Assembly: GCA_947470805.1 (NCBI GenBank)
Contig: CANIVU010000075.1
Span: 1 to 43,745, forward strand
Reading direction: 5' to 3'
DNA length: 43,745 bases
From: Acidobacteriota bacterium
GTDB taxonomy: Bacteria > Acidobacteriota > Terriglobia > Bryobacterales > Bryobacteraceae
Shown: positions 17,614 to 24,914 of the stretch, piece after piece
How the letters are laid out: the number at the start of each line of letters is the position of its first letter
How positions within the stretch are numbered: position 1 is the first letter of the stretch
Notes under the pieces: generated by a model
What the model saw: the letters and a program-made list of their open reading frames with translations, nothing else
Told to the model about the DNA's origin: nothing
Databases searched by the model: none
Program-made: the position numbers and the translations under genes

Positions 17614-18009
17614 ATGGACATTCGGGCGTATGCGGTGGCGGACCGGGAGGGGTGTTTGGCGGTGTTGGACTCCGTTGGCGGAGCGGGGCGGGAGGAGTTT
17701 GCGGCGTATCTGGATGGCGGGCCGCGGTACTTTGTGGCGGAGCATGACGGGCGGATTGTGGGGTGTGGCGGGATAGGGGCCGGGCAGTTGGAGTGGGGGA
17801 TGGTGCGTTTGGAAATGCAGCGGCAGGGGTTGGGCCGGTTTCTGTTGTATTACCGGATGCGGGAGTTGGGCAAGCTGGGCAATTTTGAACACGTTCAGGT
17901 GCGGGCGCCACGGGGGGCGGCGGGGTTCTATGCCGGGCAGGGGTTCCGGGAAGCGGGCGGGGATGGGCATTGGGTGGTGATGACGAAGCGGCTGGCGGTT
18001 TGCGGGTGA
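17614..18009 (+). CDS. GNAT family N-acetyltransferase
   Basis: Small 131-aa acetyl-CoA-dependent acyltransferase. The acetyl-CoA binding motif A is visible as LEMQRQGLGRFLLYYRM (Q-x-x-G-x-G/A type), preceded by beta strands RYFVAEHDGRIVGCGGIG. The C-terminal motif AAGFYAGQGFREAGGD is the usual FYxxxGF element. The substrate is unknown. The ATG immediately follows the preceding TAG, and GGGGAG 6 nt upstream is a good ribosome site. It closes the three-gene plus-strand operon. Confidence 0.88.
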   Translation: MDIRAYAVADREGCLAVLDSVGGAGREEFAAYLDGGPRYFVAEHDGRIVGCGGIGAGQLEWGMVRLEMQRQGLGRFLLYYRMRELGKLGNFEHVQVRAPRGAAGFYAGQGFREAGGDGHWVVMTKRLAVCG

Positions 18010-18034
18010 ACTTGTAAACTCAGCGGGGGGCGGG

Positions 18035-18063
18035 TTGACCCCTCGGTCAGCGGACGATATGCT
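18035..18063 (+). promoter_or_regulatory. Sigma-70-type promoter for the molybdenum hydroxylase operon
   Basis: TTGACC (18035-18040) and TATGCT (18058-18063) are separated by exactly 17 nt and lie 72 nt before the ATG at 18135. This is the best promoter match I could find in the window. Confidence 0.55.
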
Positions 18064-18134
18064 GCCCGGCAGACTGCTGGCTGCGGACGCTTGCGTTCGC
18101 GCCACCCCAATCGCGACAGGAAGGCAAAGAACCC

Positions 18135-18599
18135 ATGGCAGAGGTAATACTCAACGTCAACGGTGGAAACAACGTTGTCGAAGTGGACCCCAATAGTCCA
18201 CTTCTGTATGTATTGATGGACGCTTACGGATTGAAAGGGCCGAAGTTTGGCTGCGGACTGGCTCAGTGCGGCGCCTGCACGGTGCTAATGGACGGCGAGC
18301 CGTACCGCTCCTGCACGTTGCCCGTTTCGGAGGCGACCGGCAAGATTGTGACACTGGAAGGGCTGGGGACGATGGACAACCCGCACCCGATCCAGAAGGC
18401 GTTTATCGATGAACAGGCGTTGCAGTGCGGGTTCTGCGCGAGCGGTCCGGTGCTGTACGGGAAGGCGTTTATTGATAAGAACCCGGGCGCGACGGAAGGC
18501 CAGATTGTGGAGGCGCTGAACGGCATTCTGTGCCGTTGCCACGCGCATACGCGGATGGTGAAGGCGCTGGTTCGCTACGCCAAGGAGGTGAAGGCATGA
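18135..18599 (+). CDS. iorA: 2Fe-2S subunit of a molybdenum hydroxylase (isoquinoline 1-oxidoreductase alpha type)
   Basis: Electron-transfer subunit of 154 aa with two [2Fe-2S] clusters. The plant-type cluster motif is GCGLAQCGACTVLMDGE at about residues 39-55. The second cluster is in the four-helix domain (LQCGFCASGP near 98, then ILCRCHAHTRMVKA near 137). AGGAAGG lies 10 nt before the ATG. Its stop overlaps the start of the large subunit (ATGA), so the two are made together. Related two-subunit enzymes oxidise N-heterocycles or aldehydes and pass electrons to a membrane cytochrome or another acceptor; the substrate here cannot be told. Confidence 0.9.
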   Translation: MAEVILNVNGGNNVVEVDPNSPLLYVLMDAYGLKGPKFGCGLAQCGACTVLMDGEPYRSCTLPVSEATGKIVTLEGLGTMDNPHPIQKAFIDEQALQCGFCASGPVLYGKAFIDKNPGATEGQIVEALNGILCRCHAHTRMVKALVRYAKEVKA

Positions 18600-20953
18600 A
18601 GACCGGAATGACTCCTGACGCCTTGACGGCACTGGCGGGCGAAGGATTTTCGCGCCGTAATTTCTTTAAGAGCGCCGGGGCGCTGATTGTCAGCTTCAGC
18701 ATGAGCGGTGGGTTGGAAAAGGCCCAGGCGCAGACGGCGACGGGGTTTCCGACGCCGACGATTAATGCCGCGCAGGTGGATTCGTGGGTGGCGATTGCCT
18801 CCGATGAGAGCGTGACCGCTTACGCCGGCAAGTGCGACTTCGGGCAGGGCTTTCGGACCGTGCAGCATCAGCTGGTGGCCGAGGAATTGGGCGTGCCGTT
18901 GGCGCGGGTGAAGATGATCATCTGCGACACGGCGATTTGCCCGGACCAGGGCGTTAGCTCCGGCAGCCAGGGACACCCGACACAGTTCGGTGTGGGTGCG
19001 TTGCGGACGGCGCTGGCGACGGCGCGCGAGGCGCTGGTGAAGCTGGCGTCCGATCAACTGGGCATTCCGGTGGACGGGCTGATGGTGGAAAACGGCGTGG
19101 TGATGTCCAAGACGGACCGCACGAAGAGCATCAGCTATGGCCGGTTGATTGGTGGCAAGAAGATCAACGTGGCGCTGAATACGCGGGCTACGGTGAAGGA
19201 CCCGAACGCCTACACGGTGTTGGGCACTTCGGTGCCGCGCTACGACGTGCCGCCGAAGGCGACGGGGCAGTTTGAGTACGTTCACAACATCCGCCTGCCA
19301 GCGATGATTCACGGTAAGGTTGTGCGTCCGCCGGCGGTGGGTGCGAAGGTGATCAGCGTGGACGAGAGCTCGGTGAAGTCTTTGCCGGGGAATGTGAAAG
19401 TCATCGTCCGCCGCGACTTTGTAGCCGTGGCCGCCGATACGCAGTGGGAGGCGATGAATGCCGCCGATGCGCTGGTGGTGAAGTGGTCGGCCGGCGACAA
19501 GCTGCCGAACATGGAAACGGTGTATGGCGATATGCGGAAGATGCCGTCGCGCGACGCCTATTCGGTGTTGGCGCCGGATGTGGACGCGAAGTTGAAGGCG
19601 GCGTCGAAGGTGGTCAAGGCCACCTACTTCCACCCGTTCCAGATGCACGGTTCGCTGGGCACTTCGTGCGCGGTGGCCGATGTGAAGGGGACCGGGGCGA
19701 ATACGACGGCGACGGTGTGGTCCGCTTCGCAGGGGATCTATCCGCAGCGTGACAGTCTGGCGCTGATTTTGGGCACGGCGAAGGAAAACATCCGCTGCAT
19801 CTTTGTGGAGGGTTCCGGCTGCTATGGGCTGAATGGCGTAGATTCGGTGGCCTACGACGCGGCAGTGATTTCGCAGGTGACGGGGCGCGCGGTGCGGTTG
19901 CAGTATTCGCGGCGGGACGAGATGACGGCGGCCGAGAGCTTTGGGCCGGCGTACGTGATCGACCTGCAGGCGGGCGTGGATGAAAAAGGCCAGATGACGG
20001 CGTGGGACTACCAGGCCTGGACGTTCAGCAAGGGCAACCGGCCGAACGCGACGACGCCGGGGAACATCTTCAGCGGCGGGCTGCTGGGCTTTGCGGCGCC
20101 GGCGATTCCGCCGACGACGACGCCCACGATCCCGACGACGTTCAGCAACAACGCCAACGTGGCCCCGCCGTACGGGATGGGTTGCGTGGGTGGATCGTGC
20201 TCCAGCACGGGCAACGTGCAGGCCGAACGGATTCTGACGAAGACGATTTTCTCGCCGTTCTTTACGGGTCCGTTGCGTTCGCCGAACCGCTTGCAGAACA
20301 CGTTCGCGAACGAAAGCTTCATCGACGAAGTGGCGGCGGCGCTGGGGCAGGATCCGGTGCAGTACCGGGTGCGGCACCTGACCGATTCGCGGCTGATCGA
20401 CGTACTGAACGGCGCGGCGCGGCTGGCAAAGTGGGACACGCGTCCTTCGCCGAAGCCGGGGAATGCGAAGACCGGTGTGGTGACCGGACGCGGCGTATCG
20501 ATTGTTTTCTACGAAGGAAACAACGGGTACGGCGGGATGGTGGCCGAAGTCACGGTGGACCAGAGCACCGGCAAGGTGGCCGTGACGAAGATGTTCCTGT
20601 CGAACGACTCCGGGCCGGTTTCGAATCCCGACGGGCTGCGGAATCAGATGGAAGGCGGGGCGATGCAGGGCATGAGCCGCGCGCTGTTTGAGGAAGTCCG
20701 GTGGGATGAGACGTCGATTACGTCCACCGACTGGCGGCGGTTCCCGGTGTACAAGTTCGGGGACGTGTTGCCGGTGATTGAGACGGTGCTGATTGACCGT
20801 AAGGACAAGGAGCATATGGGCGCCGGGGAAACCATCATCACGGTGGTGGCCGGTGCGATTGCGAACGCCATCTTTGACGCGACGGGCGCGCGGGTGCGGC
20901 AGGTGCCGTTCACGCCGGACCGGGTGCTGGCGGCGTTGGCGGAGCGGAAGTGA
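18596..20953 (+). CDS. iorB: Molybdopterin-binding subunit of xanthine dehydrogenase family, Tat-exported
   Basis: Catalytic subunit of 785 aa. The N-terminus has a twin-arginine signal (FSRRNFFKSAGALIVSFSM), so the folded Mo-cofactor enzyme is probably exported to the periplasm. Family features include TAYAGKCDFGQGFRTVQHQL, PDQGVSSGSQGHPTQFG, HPFQMHGSLGTSCAVAD near 350, the AxRxPN-like cofactor segment TGPLRSPNRLQNTFANESF near 560, and the C-terminal MGAGETIITVVAGAIANAI containing the catalytic Glu of the GAGE motif. This is the isoquinoline 1-oxidoreductase/aldehyde dehydrogenase branch. No molybdopterin-maturation or XdhC gene is adjacent. It ends just before a strong terminator. Confidence 0.91.
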   Translation: MKTGMTPDALTALAGEGFSRRNFFKSAGALIVSFSMSGGLEKAQAQTATGFPTPTINAAQVDSWVAIASDESVTAYAGKCDFGQGFRTVQHQLVAEELGVPLARVKMIICDTAICPDQGVSSGSQGHPTQFGVGALRTALATAREALVKLASDQLGIPVDGLMVENGVVMSKTDRTKSISYGRLIGGKKINVALNTRATVKDPNAYTVLGTSVPRYDVPPKATGQFEYVHNIRLPAMIHGKVVRPPAVGAKVISVDESSVKSLPGNVKVIVRRDFVAVAADTQWEAMNAADALVVKWSAGDKLPNMETVYGDMRKMPSRDAYSVLAPDVDAKLKAASKVVKATYFHPFQMHGSLGTSCAVADVKGTGANTTATVWSASQGIYPQRDSLALILGTAKENIRCIFVEGSGCYGLNGVDSVAYDAAVISQVTGRAVRLQYSRRDEMTAAESFGPAYVIDLQAGVDEKGQMTAWDYQAWTFSKGNRPNATTPGNIFSGGLLGFAAPAIPPTTTPTIPTTFSNNANVAPPYGMGCVGGSCSSTGNVQAERILTKTIFSPFFTGPLRSPNRLQNTFANESFIDEVAAALGQDPVQYRVRHLTDSRLIDVLNGAARLAKWDTRPSPKPGNAKTGVVTGRGVSIVFYEGNNGYGGMVAEVTVDQSTGKVAVTKMFLSNDSGPVSNPDGLRNQMEGGAMQGMSRALFEEVRWDETSITSTDWRRFPVYKFGDVLPVIETVLIDRKDKEHMGAGETIITVVAGAIANAIFDATGARVRQVPFTPDRVLAALAERK

Positions 20954-20975
20954 GTTCCGCTTAGTATGAACGTGA

Positions 20976-21004
20976 AAAAGGCCCGCTTCGGCGGGCCTTT
21001 TTTA
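20976..21004 (+). terminator. Intrinsic terminator of the molybdenum hydroxylase operon
   Basis: A GGCCCGC-TTCG-GCGGGCC hairpin with a stable tetraloop (20980-20997) is followed by TTTTTT. Upstream AAAAA extends the stem and could serve the opposite strand after the tRNA. Confidence 0.93.
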
Positions 21005-21009
21005 ATTTC

Positions 21010-21084
21010 TGGAGCGGGAGACCAGGATCGAACTGGCGACCAACAGCTTGGAAGGCTGAGACTCTACCACTGAGTTACTCCCGC
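21010..21084 (-). tRNA. tRNA-Gly (anticodon TCC)
   Basis: 75-nt gene with a perfect 7-bp acceptor stem (GCGGGAG / CTCCCGC), D-arm ACTC-AGTGGTA-GAGT, anticodon loop CTTCCAA and T-arm GCCAG-TTCGATC-CTGGT. The 3' CCA is encoded. Position 27-43 of the anticodon stem is a T-T mismatch; all other stem pairs are canonical or wobble. The TCC anticodon reads GGA and GGG codons, the latter common in the G-rich genes of this window. Confidence 0.96.
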
Positions 21085-21160
21085 GTCATTCGTGCCGGTG
21101 GTAGCGGCCGTTGCATACTCTTTCCAGTATACCGCAAGGGTGTTTGCGGTTGCACTCGCG

Positions 21161-21373
21161 CTAGGCGCGGGCGCGCATTTCGGCCAGCAAATCTTCCCGC
21201 GCGAGCAGGCGGCGGCCGTTGATTTCATCGGCGATATTGGTGGCGGTGATCCAGGCGTCTACAGCCGCCGCGGGATCGGCCGGGAGGGCATCGAGGGAGG
21301 CTAATTCCTGCTGTTGGAGGGCCTGGATATACTGACGGGTGAGATCGGCGAAGAGCTCGCGATTGGAGGGCAT
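21161..21373 (-). CDS. Small helical hypothetical protein
   Basis: 70 aa starting at the ATG at 21373 (MPSNRELFADLTRQYIQALQ), which comes 1 nt after the TAA of the preceding 35-codon gene. It is mostly helical and acidic, with a Ala/Asp-rich middle (LPADPAAAVDAWITATNIAD) and a basic end. No domain recognised. It has no signal or membrane segment. Position at the end of the nitrite/sulfite reductase cluster suggests co-transcription, but a terminator-like hairpin separates it and the 35-codon gene from the reductase gene. Confidence 0.6.
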   Translation of the reverse strand: MPSNRELFADLTRQYIQALQQQELASLDALPADPAAAVDAWITATNIADEINGRRLLAREDLLAEMRARA

Positions 21374-21374
21374 G

Positions 21375-21482
21375 TTAGACCACCCCAAAGTAGCGAAGCA
21401 TCGATCCTATGACCACGAACGCGACGACCCCAAGCAGGACGCGGGCGACCGGCGAGAAGTTTGGGGTATCTGGTAATGCCAT
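21375..21482 (-). CDS. 35-residue single-pass membrane microprotein
   Basis: Short ORF: MALPDTPNFSPVARVLLGVV, then a continuous hydrophobic helix through FVVIGSM and a short LRYFGVV end. It predicts one membrane helix with a short cytoplasmic or periplasmic N-terminus. The stop (21375-21377) is 1 nt from the ATG of the 70-aa gene, a typical operon arrangement that supports translation. No clear Shine-Dalgarno sequence precedes it. The function is unknown; small helix proteins often accompany membrane electron-transfer complexes. Confidence 0.55.
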   Translation of the reverse strand: MALPDTPNFSPVARVLLGVVAFVVIGSMLRYFGVV

Positions 21483-21512
21483 GGGCCGAGCATAGCAGGT
21501 ATGGCTACCCCT

Positions 21513-21553
21513 AAAAAATGAACCGGGCGTTGGCTCGGTAGAGAACGCCCGGT
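21513..21553 (-). terminator. Intrinsic terminator after nitrite/sulfite reductase
   Basis: Perfect 10-bp inverted repeat ACCGGGCGTT / AACGCCCGGT (21522-21531, 21544-21553) with a 12-nt loop. On the minus strand it is followed 3 nt later by TTTTTT (21518-21513). It would end or attenuate the reductase transcript before the two small genes. Confidence 0.8.
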
Positions 21554-21578
21554 GTCTAGTTTTACGGAGGGAAAATGG

Positions 21579-23354
21579 TTAGCTGGCGCACTCGCCGCGG
21601 CCGAGTTGGAGGCTGTAGTTTTCGCTGTCGCCCCAATCCATGAACCATTCGGCGCTGTATTCGGTGGGCTTGGCCAGATCAGCGAGGAGCGTCTTGAAGA
21701 AGGCCACTTTGTTGCGCAGGACGTATTCGCGGAAGGACTCGCCTTCTTCGCGGTTGACGATGAAATGATCGAGCACGCGACGGGCGGCGATGGGCGCAAG
21801 CTTGGCGGGCAAGCTGGAGATGGCCAGGCCGAAGCGCAGCATGCCTTCCCGGTCGTAACCGCCGCCGAGCATCATCATGTAAAACGGCACTTCCTTGCCG
21901 TCGACCTTGCGGGAGTTGCCGTAGAAGCCGAAGCTGCCGATCCAGTGCTGACCGCAGGAGTTGGGGCAGCCAGACACCTTCACCGAGAGCCCGCGCACCT
22001 GTTTGTCGGTGTAGCTGGAAACCGCTTCGCTCATGGCGGCGGCGAGGTTCATGGACTTGGTGAGTGCCAGGTTGCAGGAGTAGGCGCCGGGGCAGGAGAC
22101 GGTGTCGACCAGTTCGCCGGAGCCGGAGGCGGCGAGGCCGGCGGCTTGCAGCGCGGCATAGACGCGGCGGAGATTGTTGACCGGGATGAAGGCCAGGTGG
22201 ATGTTCTGATCGATATCGACGCGGACGATGGAGTCACCGGCGTCACGGGAGAGCTGGGCGACGGCGCGCATCTGCGAGGCCACAATGTTGCCCTGGGGAA
22301 CACGGATGGTCACGATGCCGTAGCCGGGCTGCTTCTGTTCGCGGACGTTGGATTCGAGCCAGCGGTCAAATTCAGGGTCGACCGGGGTGGCGCCGAGGAC
22401 GGGCAACTGGCCGCCATCGCCCAAGGGCGGGGTGACCGATTGATAGCCGCCGAAATTCTCCGGGACGATTTCGGGAGTGCGGGTGCCGCCGTTGGCGAGG
22501 ATGCCGGCGTAGTTGGCTTCGATGGTCTGTTTAACCCATTCAAAGCCGCGTTCGCGGAGGACGAATTTGAGGCGCGCCTTGTTCTTGTTGCCGCGGTTGC
22601 CGTACTGGCTGAAGAGCATGATGACCGCTTCAATGCGCGGCACCAGCTGTTCTTCGGGGAGGAATTCGTCGAGCAGGGCCGCTTCGTTGGGCAAGGGGCC
22701 CAAGCCGCCGCCGATGACGGTGCGGAAGCCGCGCTTGCCATCGCGAATGACGGCGGTGGCGCCGAAGTCGTGAATGGCGAGGGCCATGTCGTCCTGCTTG
22801 CCGCCGCTGAAGAAAGCGATCTTGAATTTGCGGGGCAGGCTGTCGGTGAGTTCGTTATGGAGGAAGGCGAGCGATACGGCGCGGACGTGGGGTTGCACGT
22901 CGAAGGCTTCGTCGGCAAGGAGGCCGGAGAGCGGGCTGGCGGTGACGTTGCGAACGGTGTTGTAGCAGGCTTCGCGGGTGGTGAGACGGGCGTCGGCGAG
23001 CTTGTGGAGCAGATCGGCAACCTGAGGCAGAGGGATGAAATGATACTGCATGTTCTGCCGTGTGGTGAGGTGGCCTTTGCCTTCGGCGAAGGTGTCGGCG
23101 ACTTCGGCGAGATTGTCCATTTGATCTGCGGTGAGGATGCCACCGGGGACCTTGGTGCGGATCATGTGGACGCCGGGCTGGCGCTGGGAATACACACCGC
23201 GGCGGAGGCGCTGGGCGCGGAACTGATCATCGGTCAATTCGCCAGCAATAAAGCCATTGGCAGATTCCCGGAACTTTTCGATGTCCTCGCGAACGGTCGA
23301 GTCGAAGTTGGCTTCGACTTCCTGCCTGGTTACGAGGTTTGGATCTTGCAGCAA
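21579..23354 (-). CDS. Sirohaem nitrite/sulfite reductase, ferredoxin type
   Basis: Cytoplasmic enzyme of about 591 aa carrying out six-electron reduction of nitrite to ammonia or sulfite to sulfide. It has two tandem ferredoxin-like halves (HMIRTKVPGGILTADQMDN, then GIVTIRVPQGNIVASQMRA). The sirohaem/[4Fe-4S] ligands are in VSCPGAYSCNLALTKS and VSGCPNSCGQHW. Sequence alone does not separate NirA from Sir. I chose the TTG at 23354 because AGGGAGA lies 6 nt before it and this leaves a 73-bp divergent promoter region. An ATG at 23408 would add 18 non-conserved residues and almost reach the divergent gene. It is divergent from a seven-haem cytochrome gene. Confidence 0.9.
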   Translation of the reverse strand: MLQDPNLVTRQEVEANFDSTVREDIEKFRESANGFIAGELTDDQFRAQRLRRGVYSQRQPGVHMIRTKVPGGILTADQMDNLAEVADTFAEGKGHLTTRQNMQYHFIPLPQVADLLHKLADARLTTREACYNTVRNVTASPLSGLLADEAFDVQPHVRAVSLAFLHNELTDSLPRKFKIAFFSGGKQDDMALAIHDFGATAVIRDGKRGFRTVIGGGLGPLPNEAALLDEFLPEEQLVPRIEAVIMLFSQYGNRGNKNKARLKFVLRERGFEWVKQTIEANYAGILANGGTRTPEIVPENFGGYQSVTPPLGDGGQLPVLGATPVDPEFDRWLESNVREQKQPGYGIVTIRVPQGNIVASQMRAVAQLSRDAGDSIVRVDIDQNIHLAFIPVNNLRRVYAALQAAGLAASGSGELVDTVSCPGAYSCNLALTKSMNLAAAMSEAVSSYTDKQVRGLSVKVSGCPNSCGQHWIGSFGFYGNSRKVDGKEVPFYMMMLGGGYDREGMLRFGLAISSLPAKLAPIAARRVLDHFIVNREEGESFREYVLRNKVAFFKTLLADLAKPTEYSAEWFMDWGDSENYSLQLGRGECAS

Positions 23355-23360
23355 TTCAAA

Positions 23361-23367
23361 TCTCCCT
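23361..23367 (-). promoter_or_regulatory. Ribosome binding site that favours the TTG start
   Basis: AGGGAGA on the minus strand is 6 nt upstream of the TTG at 23354. No comparable site precedes the alternative ATG at 23408, so this decides the start of the reductase. Confidence 0.6.
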
Positions 23368-23368
23368 G

Positions 23369-23406
23369 TTCTCGATAGAGAATACCATAATTGGCGTTTT
23401 GAACGC
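23369..23406. promoter_or_regulatory. Two short palindromes in the reductase/cytochrome divergent promoter region
   Basis: TTCTC-GATA-GAGAA (23369-23382) and GCGTT-TTG-AACGC (23394-23406) are perfect inverted repeats with small spacers. Both lie in the 73 bp between the divergent starts, where a shared regulator could act. They do not match an operator I can name. Confidence 0.4.
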
Positions 23407-23427
23407 ATCCGGTGTCTAATACCAGTG

Positions 23428-24903
23428 ATGCTCCGGGTGCTCTTTTTGCTGACCGCGGCGGTGGTTTGGGCCGACCCGCGCTGCGTGGGCTGCCACCAGT
23501 CTATCGTGGACTCGTACGCGCGCACAGGGAAAGCACGAAGCATGGGGAAACCACGGGCGGAGGTGCAGGCGCAGCGGCAGTGGTTTCACGATTTTTCGGG
23601 GCGGAGGATGGGGGTCGTTTGGGGCCAGGGGAAGATGACGCACTTCATGGAGATGAAGGGTGGGATGGAATCGTACGAGGTGGAGTGGGGGATTGGATCG
23701 GGGCGGGAAGCGAAGAATTATGTGGTGCGGTTGGGGGATTCGCTGTTCCTGTCGCCGTTGGCGTGGTTTGCGAACCGGATGATTTGGGATATGGCGCCGG
23801 GGTATGTGATTGACGCCAATCCTACGTTTTACCGGCCTGTTTCGGGGGATTGTTTGCAGTGCCATGCCGGGCGGGTGACGGTGGTGGAGGGGACGCAGAA
23901 CCGGTTTGGGGAGTTTGGGCAGGCGGCGATTGGGTGTGAGCGGTGCCATGGGGATTTGGCGGCGCATTTGGCGAAGGCTGAGCGGGGGAATGTGGTGAAT
24001 CCGGCTTCATTGCCGGCGGCGCGGCGGGATGCGGTTTGCGAATCGTGTCATTTGGCGGGGGAGGCGCGGGTGGCGAATCCTAGGAAAAAGATTTCCGATT
24101 TTCGGGCGGGGATGGCGATGGAGGATGTCTTTACGACTTACGTTTCCCGGCGTAACTCCGAAGATACGGTGTTACGGGTGAACAGTCATTCGGAGGAGTG
24201 GGCGGAGAGTAAGTGTAAACCGGTGTGGTGCGGGACTTGTCACGATTCACATGGGGCGAAGGTGGACGTGCGAGAGAAGTGCCTGGGGTGCCATACGTCG
24301 ATCGACGCGCACCGGCGGAAGGCGGGCGCTGATTGTGTGGGTTGTCATATGCCGAAGCAGCGGCCGTGGGATGGGAGCCATGCGTCACGGACGGACCATT
24401 GGATCCGGACTCAGAAGAGTGAGCAGAAGTTTTTGGACCGGGGAGAGTTGTTGCGGGCGTGGCGGGAGCCGGCCAAGGAGGTGGCGACGCGGAACCTGGC
24501 GTTGGGGTATTTGCAGAGCGCGGAGAAGACGCGGAGTTTGAAGCGGCTGCGGGAAGGGCTGGTGGCGTTGGACGCGGCGGTGAAGCAGGGGCACACCGAT
24601 GGGGACGTGGCGCTGGCGGCGGGGCTGCAGTATGTGCGGCAGAAGAAGCCGGAGTTGGCGTTGCCATGGCTGGGGCGGGCGGTGGAGTTGGCGCCGCTGG
24701 ATTCATTGCGCCGGCTGCATTTGGCGGCGACTTTGGCGAACCTGGGGCGGACGGAGGAGGCGCGCAAGGAGGCCATGGAGGCGGTGCGGCTGGAACCGTT
24801 GTTGGAACAGGCGTATGTAGTTTTGGGGCAGATTGAACCGGCGCGGAAAGAGTATTGGAAGGACCAATATCGGAAGGCCGTTCCGAAGCGGGTGATGCCG
24901 TAG
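23428..24903 (+). CDS. Secreted seven-haem cytochrome c with C-terminal TPRs
   Basis: 491-aa protein with a signal peptide (MLRVLFLLTAAVVWA). It has seven CxxCH haem-binding motifs: CVGCH, CLQCH, CERCH, CESCH, CGTCH, CLGCH and CVGCH, between residues about 19 and 310. The C-terminal third is helical with TPR-like repeats (ATRNLALGYLQSAEKTRS; GDVALAAGLQYVRQKKPELA; LHLAATLANLGRTEEARKEA). It probably carries electrons in the periplasm, with TPRs for protein contacts. The haem pattern is cytochrome c554-like; no CxxCK is present, so it is not NrfA. The divergent arrangement with the sirohaem reductase hints at a nitrogen or sulfur oxyanion role, which is inference. The ATG at 23428 is chosen for the signal peptide. 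Confidence 0.88.
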   Translation: MLRVLFLLTAAVVWADPRCVGCHQSIVDSYARTGKARSMGKPRAEVQAQRQWFHDFSGRRMGVVWGQGKMTHFMEMKGGMESYEVEWGIGSGREAKNYVVRLGDSLFLSPLAWFANRMIWDMAPGYVIDANPTFYRPVSGDCLQCHAGRVTVVEGTQNRFGEFGQAAIGCERCHGDLAAHLAKAERGNVVNPASLPAARRDAVCESCHLAGEARVANPRKKISDFRAGMAMEDVFTTYVSRRNSEDTVLRVNSHSEEWAESKCKPVWCGTCHDSHGAKVDVREKCLGCHTSIDAHRRKAGADCVGCHMPKQRPWDGSHASRTDHWIRTQKSEQKFLDRGELLRAWREPAKEVATRNLALGYLQSAEKTRSLKRLREGLVALDAAVKQGHTDGDVALAAGLQYVRQKKPELALPWLGRAVELAPLDSLRRLHLAATLANLGRTEEARKEAMEAVRLEPLLEQAYVVLGQIEPARKEYWKDQYRKAVPKRVMP

Positions 24904-24914
24904 GTTGCCTGGAC

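Noticed and set aside
15923-17911. Open minus-strand frame of 662 codons across the amidohydrolase operon
   Set aside because: Pro/Arg/His-rich translation, spans three well-supported genes on the other strand.
18575-20815. Open minus-strand frame of 746 codons opposite the molybdenum hydroxylase
   Set aside because: Arg/His/Val-rich shadow of a gene with clear domain motifs and a terminator.
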